Assembly: GCF_900110895.1 (NCBI RefSeq)
Contig: NZ_FOIQ01000001.1
Location: 712,472 to 776,471, forward strand
Length of the DNA stretch: 64,000 bases
Direction: 5' to 3'
From: Prevotella aff. ruminicola Tc2-24
Lineage (GTDB): Bacteria > Bacteroidota > Bacteroidia > Bacteroidales > Bacteroidaceae
Position 1 is the first letter of the stretch. Each line of letters begins with the position of its first letter. Under the pieces are notes generated by a model. That model saw only the letters and a list, made by a program, of their open reading frames with translations. It was not told where the DNA came from and made no database searches. The translations under genes and the position numbers were made by a program. This document shows, piece after piece, positions 1-10,505 of this stretch.

Positions 1-644
1 TACGACATTTCCTGATACTGGCCCTGCTTCTAGCAGGGTCAGTTGTCATGAATGCAGCACCAAGGGTCATGCCTAAGGAACAAGCAAAACGGTTCTGCCG
101 CCTGCTCGTCAACGATGGCAAGGGCAGCATCTACCCTCTGAGTCTGTACGCAGAACATCTCACCACGATGCTATGTGGCGAGACAAGATATGGCGACTAT
201 ACAGCCGAGCAGGTGTTCTCAGGACTCGTCTTCTTCTACGACGACTGGCTTGGGGAACCTCTGCTCTATGGCAACGCACAGGGACAGATGCTCGTGGAAG
301 AACTGCACAGCGGACGGACACTGCGGGTGTTCCCCCACTTGAGCGCCAACGGACAGACCGTATGGTATGCACCCACCGACTCGATTCCAGAGACAGTGGG
401 TATGGAGCACAGGAAGTACATGCACGAGGTGTTTGCTCGCCTCAACAGAGAGGTACAGGCAGGTAACTGGGAATATGCCGACCAGTGCATCGACCGCATG
501 ATACAGTACCAATGCCAGTATGGAGGCAACGGTCGGAAGGTCAGTCTGACCTCGCCTTACCTGATTGTACTCATCGCTCTTTTTCTCGCCCTACCGCTTG
601 TCATATCGGTCCGCCATAAGCATCACAAACGATGCACAAACTGA
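1..644 (+). CDS. Truncated cytochrome c biogenesis (CcsA/ResB)-like periplasmic domain protein, 5' partial
   Basis: The reading frame is open to the left window edge. Residues before the first ATG at 48 form a hydrophobic stretch (FLILALLLAG) like a signal peptide, so the true start lies outside the window. The body (MPKEQA near the start, then TAEQVFSGLVFFYDDW) resembles the periplasmic domain that precedes the CcsA membrane domain in large Bacteroidales cytochrome c maturation proteins. Here the chain ends right after one membrane segment (about 20 residues from LTSPYLIV) and a basic tail, so the multi-span CcsA part with its heme-handling Trp/His motifs is absent. It may be a split subunit or a decayed copy. 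Family assignment is from remembered similarity only. Confidence 0.5.
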   Translation, partial: RHFLILALLLAGSVVMNAAPRVMPKEQAKRFCRLLVNDGKGSIYPLSLYAEHLTTMLCGETRYGDYTAEQVFSGLVFFYDDWLGEPLLYGNAQGQMLVEELHSGRTLRVFPHLSANGQTVWYAPTDSIPETVGMEHRKYMHEVFARLNREVQAGNWEYADQCIDRMIQYQCQYGGNGRKVSLTSPYLIVLIALFLALPLVISVRHKHHKRCTN

Positions 645-659
645 AAAGTACAAATAAAA

Positions 660-691
660 TTTGTATATTCCCTCTTTTTTTATTAATTTTG
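660..691 (+). promoter_or_regulatory. Bacteroidetes-type promoter of the RidA-family gene
   Basis: TTTG at 660-663 and TAATTTTG at 684-691 are separated by 20 bases, matching the Bacteroidetes -33/-7 consensus. It lies 19 bases before the ATG at 710. This supports 710 as the start rather than the in-frame ATG at 632, which would put the promoter inside the coding region. Confidence 0.75.
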
Positions 692-709
692 CACCCCAAA
701 GACAAAACA

Positions 710-1855
710 ATGAATCAAAACCTAACTCATATCACTGATAAGCATACGACGACCGATATCTTCTGTTTCGACAACGGGACAGAGGTAAAGGAGTATCATG
801 CGATGATACACGTGAGCTCACCATGTTTGCCATTCAGCGAACAATTGGAGGCGATATTCAATGCTTATAGTCAACTACTTGACGGACCCATGAAGGGCGC
901 ACAGGCTGTGTTTAAACGCTATTTCCTCAGCGACGCAGCCAATCAGGCCGATGCTGTGATCATCGGTGACGTGACTGACTGTGCCAAAAGTATCATCGAA
1001 CAGGCTCCCCTCGACGGGACGAAGATCGCACTGTGGGTATACTTGATGACGGGTGTGCAGACTTGCATCGGAGAGAGCGGGCTCTATGAGGTTAAGCATG
1101 GAGACTTCCGACACCTGTGGAACGGTAGCGCCCATAACATGGCTGCCAACTCGGAGTATCAGACCCGACTGCTGTTCAATGAATATAACATGCAACTGCT
1201 ACAAGAGGGGTGCACGCTGAAAGACAACTGTATCCGCACATGGTTCTTCGTCAACGATATCGACCTGAACTACGGCGGTGTGGTGCGCGCACGCAACCAG
1301 TTCTTCTTCACGCAGGGACTGACAGTGAACACGCACTTTATCTCGTCAACAGGCATCGGCGGACGTCAACAGGATCCGAACGTGCTCTCGCAGATGGACA
1401 ACTACGCCATCGCCGGACTGCAACCCGAGCAGCGTCATTTTCTCTATGCATCCACGCATCTGAACCGCACCAGCGACTATGGAGTGTCGTTTGAGCGCGG
1501 CACCTATATCGACTATGCCGACCGCCGACAGGTCTTTATCTCTGGTACGGCAAGCATCAACAACAAAGGCGAGATCATGTACCCGAAGGATATCGTGAAG
1601 CAGACCCGCCGAATGTGGGAGAATGTGGAGGCCCTGTTGGCCGAGGCTGATTGCACCTTCGAGGAGGTGAGCGAGATGGTGGTCTACCTACGTGACACGG
1701 CAGACTACCAAGTGGTGAAGGCACTCTTCGAGGAGCGGTTCCATGGCACGCCCTACGTCATCGTCCACGCACCCGTATGTCGTCCCGGTTGGCTCATTGA
1801 GATGGAATGCATGGCCGTGAAGGCGGTTGACATTCCTACCTTGCCTAAGTTCTAA
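710..1855 (+). CDS. Two-domain RidA/YjgF-family protein, chorismatase-like
   Basis: A 381-residue protein. The C-terminal third carries a RidA/YjgF-type fold signature (FISGTASI, later VSEMVVYLRD and the ending PGWLIEMECMAV). The N-terminal half looks like a second, diverged copy of the fold. Length and the motif STGIGG resemble the FkbO/Hyg5 chorismatase branch, which hydrolyses chorismate to a dihydroxybenzoate or hydroxybenzoate, rather than single-domain RidA imine deaminases of about 125 residues. I cannot confirm chorismate-binding residues by eye. The gene stands alone with its own promoter and a terminator shared with convergent eno. A generic Rid-family role remains possible. Confidence 0.6.
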   Translation: MNQNLTHITDKHTTTDIFCFDNGTEVKEYHAMIHVSSPCLPFSEQLEAIFNAYSQLLDGPMKGAQAVFKRYFLSDAANQADAVIIGDVTDCAKSIIEQAPLDGTKIALWVYLMTGVQTCIGESGLYEVKHGDFRHLWNGSAHNMAANSEYQTRLLFNEYNMQLLQEGCTLKDNCIRTWFFVNDIDLNYGGVVRARNQFFFTQGLTVNTHFISSTGIGGRQQDPNVLSQMDNYAIAGLQPEQRHFLYASTHLNRTSDYGVSFERGTYIDYADRRQVFISGTASINNKGEIMYPKDIVKQTRRMWENVEALLAEADCTFEEVSEMVVYLRDTADYQVVKALFEERFHGTPYVIVHAPVCRPGWLIEMECMAVKAVDIPTLPKF

Positions 1856-1876
1856 CATCCTTTATCATTCAATAAT

Positions 1877-1910
1877 AAATGCGGACAGACTTCACAGCCT
1901 ATCCGCATTT
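1877..1910. terminator. Bidirectional intrinsic terminator between the RidA-family gene and eno
   Basis: Perfect 9-bp stem AAATGCGGA (1877-1885) with TCCGCATTT (1902-1910). It has T-rich sequence on the right and A-rich sequence on the left, so it can end transcription from both convergent genes. Confidence 0.75.
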
Positions 1911-1955
1911 TTCATTGTCAATGATTTATACAAAAAAAGTTGTTTATATCTTATT

Positions 1956-3269
<1,314 letters not shown>

Positions 3270-3363
3270 TTATACCTTATTTATATATAACTACACAATG
3301 CGCTTTCGCGGTTGCAAAGGTACAGATAATATATGACATGCGAAATACCTAGAAATGACCATT

Positions 3364-4782
3364 TTATATATCCTCATAACCAGGATTCTGAGTCAGGTTA
3401 CGATTGCGTCCTATCTGATGCTCGGGGATAGGCAACAGCGACTTATACGCTTTCCAGTTGGCCTTTTTGTATCCGATGTTCCTGCACACCTCATCGGTAC
3501 GACCTGTACGGTTCAGATCAAACCAACGGTGACCCTGTTCGTGGAAAAACTCCTTGCGGCGTTGTACCTCAATTTCCTTCAGTACATCATTCTGCGATGT
3601 GCCTCCCGTATAGTCGGAGAGGGCCGCACGCTTACGGATTCTGTTGATATCACTAATGGCAGCCCCGGTCTTACCAAGATGAGCGTTAGCCTCAGCACGA
3701 ATAAGATACTCTTCAGCCAGGCGCAGAATGACATAAGACTCATAGTCTGCGGAAGAACCTGGAGTATTCAGGTTCTTATACTTATAGGGGTAATAATAGA
3801 TGACACCACCACTGCCCGGCAACTCGCCTATCCAATCATTTCGCAGATCCTCGGGCACCGAGCGTAAATCATTCACCAGCTCATCACTGAAATAGTAATT
3901 AGTATAGGTGACTCGCGGATTAGGCAGAAAGAGATTACCAATGCTGGTATATCCGATATAGCTTCCCGTACCACTGAAGCCCTCTTGATTAGACTGCATA
4001 ATCGTCTCACTACTATTTGACTTAAACACACGATCAATCGTTTCCAACTGATACTTATTACTCTGTCCACCATCGACGACAGGCAGGATACGATTTGCCT
4101 CTGCAATGGCCTTATCCCATTGTTCAAGATAAAGATAGACACGTGCCAACAAGGCTGTGGCCGCATCTACCGTGATGCGGGTATTGCCATTGGTCGAGCC
4201 CTGTAACATACGCTGGGCATTCTGCAAGTCGGTAATAATCTGCTGGTAGACCTCGGCCTTCGGTGTTCGTCCTGCCGCACTCGTCACGCTCACATCGCTG
4301 GTTGTCAACAAAGGCACATCACCGAAGAGATTCACCAAATAAAAGTAATCTAAAGCACGGAAGAAGAGTGCCTCACCTTGGTAGATATCCAACTCCTTCT
4401 GAGGAATAACAGTCGAACCCTCCACATGAATAAGGAAGTCGTTGGAAATATAGATACTCTCATAGAGTTTTGTCCACATGCTCTCAATATTCGACGTCGA
4501 GGCACTATAGGAAGACTGATAATACTCGGCCATTGTGACATCACGGGCCTTCAGTTCATCGCAGAACTCGCTGACATAGAGTTCCAGCGCCTGATAGTAC
4601 ATTATGTTTGTGTGATAGTTGCTAGTGAAGAACCCCATCGCTGCTGTACGGATACCTTCTGGTGTACTGAATGTTACATCGGCAGTCAAAGAATCTGTTG
4701 GTGAGTCAATGTTGAGAATATCCTCACACGATATCATTGTCATTGCAGCAAGCAACAATAGTGCTATACTTTTCTTTTTCAT
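3364..4782 (-). CDS. SusD/RagB-family nutrient-binding lipoprotein
   Basis: A surface lipoprotein that caps its SusC partner and helps capture glycans or other nutrients. It has a signal peptide ending in ISC, with lipidated Cys at residue 19, followed by the acidic EDILNID often seen at exported Bacteroidetes lipoproteins. The C-terminal region has typical SusD elements: RLAEEYLIRAEANAHLG, RIRKRAAL, and RRKEFFHEQGHRWFDLNR. Length of 472 is typical. It starts 21 bases after the susC stop and is co-transcribed with it. No glycoside hydrolase, sensor or anti-sigma gene lies nearby, so the ligand cannot be predicted. Confidence 0.92.
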   Translation of the reverse strand: MKKKSIALLLLAAMTMISCEDILNIDSPTDSLTADVTFSTPEGIRTAAMGFFTSNYHTNIMYYQALELYVSEFCDELKARDVTMAEYYQSSYSASTSNIESMWTKLYESIYISNDFLIHVEGSTVIPQKELDIYQGEALFFRALDYFYLVNLFGDVPLLTTSDVSVTSAAGRTPKAEVYQQIITDLQNAQRMLQGSTNGNTRITVDAATALLARVYLYLEQWDKAIAEANRILPVVDGGQSNKYQLETIDRVFKSNSSETIMQSNQEGFSGTGSYIGYTSIGNLFLPNPRVTYTNYYFSDELVNDLRSVPEDLRNDWIGELPGSGGVIYYYPYKYKNLNTPGSSADYESYVILRLAEEYLIRAEANAHLGKTGAAISDINRIRKRAALSDYTGGTSQNDVLKEIEVQRRKEFFHEQGHRWFDLNRTGRTDEVCRNIGYKKANWKAYKSLLPIPEHQIGRNRNLTQNPGYEDI

Positions 4783-4803
4783 AACGTTTTCTGTTTTATT
4801 GGA

Positions 4804-7800
4804 TTAGAAAGTGACATTCAGACCGAATACGACCGACTGGACTGCCGGCATAGATGCATCACCCGTTTCAGGATCGTATGCATCGTAATCGGTGATGGTC
4901 AATAGGTTCTTCCCCTGCACATAGAACTGCAGCGCACTCATGCCCAGTGAGCGAATCGCTTTTTGGGGGAAGTCGTAGGATAATCGCACATTCTGCAGAC
5001 GCAGATAACTGGCATTACTATAGGCCGCATCGCTATAGGAAAGGTAACGGTAATAGGCATTGTAGATATCGCTGGCACTACTGGTGGTCAGTCCTGGGTA
5101 TTTCGCATCTACACCTGGTGTGGTCCAGTAGTTCTCTGCCATCTCATGAGTCACATTATATCCCATACCTATCGGATAATAGAAGCGCCAAAGGTATCCT
5201 GTCTGGAGCGGTTTGTTACGATAGTAGAAGTTGACATCCAACGTAAAACCATTCCACTGCAGGGTATTGTTCAATCCTGCATAATAACGCGGATCTTTAT
5301 CGCCCAAATTCTGATAGTCATCAGCACTGGTAATCTTACCATCATGATTCACGTCCTCCACCTCTGGCATTCCGTTCTGGTTGTTCACACCGAGATACTT
5401 ATAACCACGAATGACATTAACGGATTGGCCGATAGCATAGGTATTATAATAGCCAGAGTTCTCTAAATTCTCAAATTTAGCGAGTCGATTACGAGGGATG
5501 GTCAGCGTCAACTGGGTGGTCCATCGGAGGTTCTTTGTTTTGATGTTCTGGGTGTTCAGTTCAAACTCCCATCCTTTATTCACGATCTCCGCATTAAGGT
5601 TTGACATGAAGTAAGTAAAGCCTGTCTGCGTAGGAAGATATTCACGCGTGAGCAGATCTTTACTCGTATTCTTGTAATAATTAACAGTCAGCAAGAAACG
5701 ATCATCGAAGAATCCAAGTTCTAAACCTACATCAAACTTATCGGTAGTCTCCCATCGCAAGTTTTTGTTGGCCAGATTTTCAGGCTTAATTCCCACATTA
5801 CCCTCATAAGGATACTGACTGGATTTATACTTGGTCATGTATTGATAGTCGCCGATACCGTCGTTACCCGTCCTCCCCTGCGATACTCGCAGTTTTCCAT
5901 AGCTAAACCAATTGAGTTTGTTCTTGATAATTGCCTCGTTGCTGAATAGCCAGGCAAGACCGACAGAGTAGAAATTGCCATAGCGATGATTGACGCCGAA
6001 ACGAGAGCTTCCATCGCGGCGGAAAGTGCCATTAAACAGATAGCGGTCCTTATAGTCGTAAGTGATACGACCGAACAGTGAAGCACTTTTTGTCTGTGTC
6101 GCTGGATTCTTGTGCATATTGATCAGGGAAGCAGAATTTGCATCCTTTAGAAAGATATCACCAGGATACTTCTGACCATAGAAAAACAGCACATGCGTAT
6201 CAGAACGCTGATAGGTAGCCCCTATTAAGAAGTCGGCCTTACCCTTTATGATATTACATCCGTATGTCAGTTGCGGCTCTATGATAAACGTACTGCTATT
6301 CTGGTCAAAGTATCGTGCTTGATTATACTGATTATTCTTCGTCGGATGATAATACGTACGCTCATACAGGTTGTGTTGACTGCCCGAATTATAGCTATAG
6401 CCCAGTGACACCTTGGCAGTCAACTGATTCCAGAAACGGTAGCTACTATTAAAACTGGCATTCATTGAGGTGACATCGTTTCTTCCATCGTAATTAAGCA
6501 TTGAGAGCGGTGAAGAGAAATTAGAATTGTCAGGTAACCAATATGGCTCACCGTTTTCATCATAAGGTGGTGTATTGGGTATCGTATTCAGATATGAGAA
6601 ACCATTTCCAGAAGCATCAGCTTTCATCGCCAGTTTCGTAACAGAGAAGTCTGTATCGAGAGTGAAACGCCGATCTTCACTGTGATGCTGGATGTTCGAG
6701 CGTCCTGTCCAACGCGTATAGTCATCATCACCAATTCCAACTGTACCCGAGTTATAATAGGCGCCACTGACGAGGAATGTTGTATTCTTATTTCCACCTG
6801 ACACTTTCAGTTGAATATCCGTGCCCCAAGCTGTATCCCCCATCAGGATTTCCTGCCAGTCGTAATCGGCATGCTGGTCCCAGAGTGTCAGATCAGGAAA
6901 CTTTGCTGGTGTCAAATCGGCATCTGTCACATAACCCTTGGCCTTGTCGGCCTCGAATGCCTTACGACGCAAATCCAGAAGTTCCTCTGTACTGAGAAAG
7001 TCGAGACGCTTGCAGACAAACTGGGCGGTGGTGCTCATGTTAAGGCTTACTTTCACGCGACCTTCCTTACCTTTCTTCGTTGTAATCAGTACCACACCGT
7101 TGGAACCACGCGTGCCATAGATGGCAGTCGCATCAGCATCTTTCAGGATATCGATACTCTCGATATCATCTGGATTCAGCAAAGCCAGCTCATCGGGAGT
7201 ACCCAGTACACCTGTACCGGTATAAGCTACCACAGAATTATCTTTCGGATAGGAGTTAAAGGGCACTCCATCGATGACATATAACGGTTTCTTTACGCCT
7301 GATAACGTGTTCTGACCTCGGATATGAAAATCTGAATTACCACCTCCAGGAACACCAGAAGCTTGCTCCACATACACACCGGCGACCTTACCTTGGAGAC
7401 CAAGAATCGGGGCATCCTGGGTGGAAGTTGCGACCTCCTCGCCCCTCACTTTCGAAACAGCGCCTGTCAGTTTCTTACGCGACTGCTGTCCGTATCCTAT
7501 CACCATCACATCGTTGAGCGAATAGCCTTCTTCCTCCAACACAATCATTCCCAGATCCTTCACCGCAGTATTAGAGATTCGTATCTCACGGGTCTTATAA
7601 CCCAGATACCTAATAACTAATATTACTGGAGTATTCTGATTTTCCAGATTCAGATGGAAGTTTCCAGCAATATCTGTCACCGTGCCATTCTTGGAATTAA
7701 TCACCATAACGGTTGCTCCCACCAATGGTTTCTCACTACTCTCAACAATAGTGCCGACGATTGTCCTAGCCATCAGATTAGGACAAAAAAAGAAAAGCGT

Positions 7801-7878
7801 CGTTAATAATATCAAAAATAGCGATGATTTCTGAGGTAAACAGTTTATTACCTCAGCAAAAACATTTACTTTTGCCAT
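4804..7878 (-). CDS. SusC/RagA-family TonB-dependent outer-membrane transporter
   Basis: A 22-stranded TonB-dependent channel paired with the downstream SusD. The order is a signal sequence (about 1-38), a carboxypeptidase-D-like repeat domain (TIVGTIVESSEKPLVGATV and following), the plug with LNDVMVIGYGQQ and GVYVEQASGVPGGG, the HIRGQNTL motif, and a long beta-barrel ending in VVFGLNVTF, with terminal Phe as expected for BAM insertion. 1024 residues is normal. The start at 7878 gives a slightly long signal peptide; the hydrophobic core is SLFLILLTTLFFF. No clear promoter lies directly upstream; an inverted repeat does (7896-7948). It may be transcribed from the metal-binding gene's promoter. 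Confidence 0.93.
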   Translation of the reverse strand: MAKVNVFAEVINCLPQKSSLFLILLTTLFFFCPNLMARTIVGTIVESSEKPLVGATVMVINSKNGTVTDIAGNFHLNLENQNTPVILVIRYLGYKTREIRISNTAVKDLGMIVLEEEGYSLNDVMVIGYGQQSRKKLTGAVSKVRGEEVATSTQDAPILGLQGKVAGVYVEQASGVPGGGNSDFHIRGQNTLSGVKKPLYVIDGVPFNSYPKDNSVVAYTGTGVLGTPDELALLNPDDIESIDILKDADATAIYGTRGSNGVVLITTKKGKEGRVKVSLNMSTTAQFVCKRLDFLSTEELLDLRRKAFEADKAKGYVTDADLTPAKFPDLTLWDQHADYDWQEILMGDTAWGTDIQLKVSGGNKNTTFLVSGAYYNSGTVGIGDDDYTRWTGRSNIQHHSEDRRFTLDTDFSVTKLAMKADASGNGFSYLNTIPNTPPYDENGEPYWLPDNSNFSSPLSMLNYDGRNDVTSMNASFNSSYRFWNQLTAKVSLGYSYNSGSQHNLYERTYYHPTKNNQYNQARYFDQNSSTFIIEPQLTYGCNIIKGKADFLIGATYQRSDTHVLFFYGQKYPGDIFLKDANSASLINMHKNPATQTKSASLFGRITYDYKDRYLFNGTFRRDGSSRFGVNHRYGNFYSVGLAWLFSNEAIIKNKLNWFSYGKLRVSQGRTGNDGIGDYQYMTKYKSSQYPYEGNVGIKPENLANKNLRWETTDKFDVGLELGFFDDRFLLTVNYYKNTSKDLLTREYLPTQTGFTYFMSNLNAEIVNKGWEFELNTQNIKTKNLRWTTQLTLTIPRNRLAKFENLENSGYYNTYAIGQSVNVIRGYKYLGVNNQNGMPEVEDVNHDGKITSADDYQNLGDKDPRYYAGLNNTLQWNGFTLDVNFYYRNKPLQTGYLWRFYYPIGMGYNVTHEMAENYWTTPGVDAKYPGLTTSSASDIYNAYYRYLSYSDAAYSNASYLRLQNVRLSYDFPQKAIRSLGMSALQFYVQGKNLLTITDYDAYDPETGDASMPAVQSVVFGLNVTF

Positions 7879-7895
7879 GCTTATATCAATTAAGT

Positions 7896-7948
7896 AGGCA
7901 CCATCACTATTGCGTTCTATTGGCGTAGCTTGTAATAGGATGGTGCCT
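7896..7948 (-). repeat. Long inverted repeat (hairpin) in the susC leader
   Basis: AGGCACCATC (7896-7905) is perfectly complementary to GATGGTGCCT (7939-7948). The inner arms CTATT (7907-7911) and AATAG (7934-7938) extend the stem past a single bulged A, leaving about 22 bases in the loop. No U-run follows on either strand, so it is not a standard intrinsic terminator. It sits 18 bases upstream of the susC start and could be a leader RNA structure, a protein-binding site or an mRNA processing site. Confidence 0.5.
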
Positions 7949-7971
7949 TGATTTGTGAATAAAGGAAAGAG

Positions 7972-8373
7972 TTATTGGTCGCCTTCAGCCTTCTTGTCGT
8001 GATGCCCACAACCACCTTTTCCTCCTTGTTGAGCCTCGCCACCATGATGACCGCAACCGCCCTTACCTTCCTGCTGAGCATTGTTAGCGTGATGATTACA
8101 ACCACCTTTAGCAACTTCAGCTTGGAATTTGGCATCGGTCAATGCATTTAGCAAATCATCTGTTGTCGTTTTCTGCTCATCAAAAGCGACTGTAACAACC
8201 TTCTTCTCCAAATTGACCTTGACCTCACTGACAGCCTCGTTGGCCTTCAGTGTTTTCTCAACACGCTTAGCACAGTTGCCACAATGCATGTTGGTCACCT
8301 TGAAATTCACATTACCAGCCATCATACTCCCCACGAGCATGCTGGCAAACATCATTAAAACAATCTTTCTCAT
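7972..8373 (-). CDS. Periplasmic heavy-metal-associated (HMA) protein with Cys-His-His repeat tail
   Basis: A 133-residue protein with a signal peptide (about 1-20), then one HMA ferredoxin-fold domain whose metal site is MHCGNC at 29-34. The tail from residue 90 is glycine-, histidine- and glutamine-rich. It contains CNHH (92-95), CGHH (107-110) and CGHH (122-125), exactly 15 residues apart. HMA domains bind Cu(I), Zn(II) or similar soft ions. The tail would add further Cys/His ligands, so metal buffering or delivery in the periplasm is a reasonable inference. There is no P-type ATPase next to it. susC/susD lie downstream on the same strand. Confidence 0.85.
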   Translation of the reverse strand: MRKIVLMMFASMLVGSMMAGNVNFKVTNMHCGNCAKRVEKTLKANEAVSEVKVNLEKKVVTVAFDEQKTTTDDLLNALTDAKFQAEVAKGGCNHHANNAQQEGKGGCGHHGGEAQQGGKGGCGHHDKKAEGDQ

Positions 8374-8421
8374 CTCAAAATAAATTAGATAATTAACTAA
8401 CTGGGTTGATTAAATCGGCCG

Positions 8422-8452
8422 CAAAGTTAAACAGAAAAAATCAGTGACACAA
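8422..8452 (-). promoter_or_regulatory. Promoter of the HMA-domain gene
   Basis: On the minus strand, TTG (8450-8452 complement) and TAACTTTG (8422-8429 complement) are 20 bases apart, a good Bacteroidetes -33/-7 pair. The -7 box lies 48 bases upstream of the ATG. Confidence 0.65.
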
Positions 8453-8542
8453 GAGCTAGATATCAAAATCATCAGTTTTGGGTAGGCATAAAATAGACTG
8501 TATCACAAGTTGTTATTAATCATTATAAGGTAAAGAAACAAA

Positions 8543-8572
8543 AAAAGCGGAATCACTGCAGATTCCGCTTTT
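8543..8572 (-). terminator. Intrinsic terminator of the zapA-rny operon
   Basis: Stem AAAAGCGGAATC (8543-8554) with GATTCCGCTTTT (8561-8572) and a 6-base loop. On the minus strand it is followed by a run of T residues, directly after the rny stop codon. Confidence 0.8.
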
Positions 8573-8595
8573 AAAATTATATAGGATGAGTCCTT

Positions 8596-10137
8596 TTATT
8601 TCGCATAAGCCACCGAACGCGTCTCACGAATCACCGTAATCTTTACCTGTCCAGGATAGGTCATCTCGTTTTGTATCTTCGTTGCGATATCGGCGCTGAG
8701 AGCCTCCGACTCGGCATCGTTCATCTTGTCGGCACCAACAATAACGCGGAGCTCACGACCAGCCTGAATGGCGTAGGTCTTCGTCACGCCAGGATAGCTC
8801 ATGGCGATTGCCTCGAGATCATTGAGTCGCTTGATATATGCTTCTACAATCTCACGACGGGCACCTGGACGAGCACCTGAGATAGCATCGCACACCTGAA
8901 CAATCGGAGCCAGCAGGGTCTGCATCTCCATCTCATCATGGTGAGCGCCAATGGCATTGCAAATATCGGGTTTCTCCTTAAACTTCTCTGCAATCTTAGC
9001 ACCATAGATAGCATGAGGCAACTCGCTCTCCTCATCGGGCACTTTACCGATATCGTGCAACAGTCCTGCACGCTTAGCCTTCTTCGGATTCAAGCCCAAC
9101 TCTGAGGCCATCACAGCACAGAGATTAGCTGTCTCGCGGGCATGCTGCAAGAGGTTCTGACCATAAGAAGAGCGGTATTTCATCTTACCGATGATGCGGA
9201 TGAGTTCAGGATGCAAGCCATGGATTCCAAGGTCGATGGCTGTGCGCTTACCTGTCTCGATAATCTCGTTATCAAGCTGTTTCTTTACCTTGGCGACCAC
9301 CTCCTCAATACGTGCGGGGTGGATACGTCCGTCGCTGACCAGCTGATGCAAAGCCAAACGACAAACCTCACGGCGAACAGGATCGAAGCCTGAAATGACA
9401 ATAGCCTCGGGAGTATCATCTACTACGATCTCAACACCAGCGGCAGCTTCGAGAGCACGGATATTTCTTCCTTCACGACCAATGATACGACCCTTCACCT
9501 CGTCGTTGTCAATATGGAACACGCTGACGGAGTTCTCAATGGCTGTCTCAGTTGCCACACGCTGGATAGTCTGAATTACAATCTTCTTGGCCTGCTGATT
9601 GGCATTGAGTTTAGCCTCGTCCATAATCTCATTAATATAGCTGGCAGCAGCAGTCTTAGCCTCATCCTTCATGGCCTCAACCAGACGGTTTTTGGCTTCC
9701 TCTGCACTCAGACCTGAAACCTCCTCGAGCTTCTCACGCTCCTTGAGCTGCATCTTCTCCAGCTCCTCGGCTTTCACAGCCAACAGTTTCTTCTCGTTGT
9801 CGATGCGAACCTGCTGGTTGTCGAGCTCACCCTTGCGGCGACCCAGTTCTTCCTGACGCTGGTTCAGTGAAATCTCGCGCTGCTTCAGTTTGTTCTCACT
9901 CTGCTGGATATGCTGGTTGCGCTGCTGCACTTCCTTCTCCAATTCGCTTTTCTTGTTCAGGAACTTCTCTTTCACTTCGAGTAGTTTCTTTTCTTTGATA
10001 ACCGTCGCCTCTTTCTCAGCAGCGTCAATCATCTCATTGTATTTTCCCTTAATGACATAACGGAAAACCAGATATCCACCGACTCCTCCTAAAACAAGAG
10101 CGCCGGCAGCAATCAATAATGTAATAATTAGGTCCAT
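8596..10137 (-). CDS. rny: Ribonuclease Y
   Basis: A membrane-anchored endoribonuclease that starts mRNA decay. The order is one N-terminal transmembrane helix ([19 protein letters not shown]), a long charged coiled coil (about residues 25-190), a KH RNA-binding domain ([15 protein letters not shown]), then the HD domain with LLHDIGK and the metal-binding region AIGAHHDE. I chose the ATG at 10137, giving 513 residues and starting directly at the membrane helix. An upstream in-frame ATG at 10185 adds 16 unlikely residues. It is last in an operon after a zapB-like gene and zapA. Confidence 0.93.
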   Translation of the reverse strand: MDLIITLLIAAGALVLGGVGGYLVFRYVIKGKYNEMIDAAEKEATVIKEKKLLEVKEKFLNKKSELEKEVQQRNQHIQQSENKLKQREISLNQRQEELGRRKGELDNQQVRIDNEKKLLAVKAEELEKMQLKEREKLEEVSGLSAEEAKNRLVEAMKDEAKTAAASYINEIMDEAKLNANQQAKKIVIQTIQRVATETAIENSVSVFHIDNDEVKGRIIGREGRNIRALEAAAGVEIVVDDTPEAIVISGFDPVRREVCRLALHQLVSDGRIHPARIEEVVAKVKKQLDNEIIETGKRTAIDLGIHGLHPELIRIIGKMKYRSSYGQNLLQHARETANLCAVMASELGLNPKKAKRAGLLHDIGKVPDEESELPHAIYGAKIAEKFKEKPDICNAIGAHHDEMEMQTLLAPIVQVCDAISGARPGARREIVEAYIKRLNDLEAIAMSYPGVTKTYAIQAGRELRVIVGADKMNDAESEALSADIATKIQNEMTYPGQVKITVIRETRSVAYAK

Positions 10138-10188
10138 ATAAAATATATTGTTAATACGATATTCTCTTCTCCAAGGTAGGCTCACCCA

Positions 10189-10494
10189 CTACTTGTCTTT
10201 CAGCGCTTCCTCAATCTCAGAAGTCAACTTTTCGAGAATACCGTCATAAGGAGCTGTATCATTCTTTCCGTGCTCCCGCTCATACATCAAGGCGATATCA
10301 ATCAGCGTCATCAACGCGATCGTATGTTCACCCTTCCGACCATTATATGCCTGTGCATAGGCATTATATCGGTCAGTAATGAGCTTAGCTGCCTTTCTAT
10401 AGAGTTCCTCATCGGAACGCTTGATTGCTACCTGAATCTCTTCATCGTAGACATGCAGCCGGATATTTAATTTCTCATTGTTTACTTCTGCCAT
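10189..10494 (-). CDS. zapA: Cell division protein ZapA
   Basis: A 101-residue protein with the ZapA layout: an N-terminal beta-rich region (KLNIRLHVYDEEIQVAIKRSDEELYRKAAKLI) and a C-terminal helix. ZapA stabilises FtsZ protofilament bundling at the division site. The position between a short coiled-coil gene and rny is a common Bacteroidetes arrangement. It starts 11 bases after the upstream stop. Confidence 0.82.
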   Translation of the reverse strand: MAEVNNEKLNIRLHVYDEEIQVAIKRSDEELYRKAAKLITDRYNAYAQAYNGRKGEHTIALMTLIDIALMYEREHGKNDTAPYDGILEKLTSEIEEALKDK

Positions 10495-10505
10495 TGCTTA
10501 CGCCT

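Noticed and set aside
10138..10185. Longer rny start (10185)
   Set aside because: The extra 16 residues precede the transmembrane helix and almost touch the zapA stop; the ATG at 10137 matches RNase Y N-termini.
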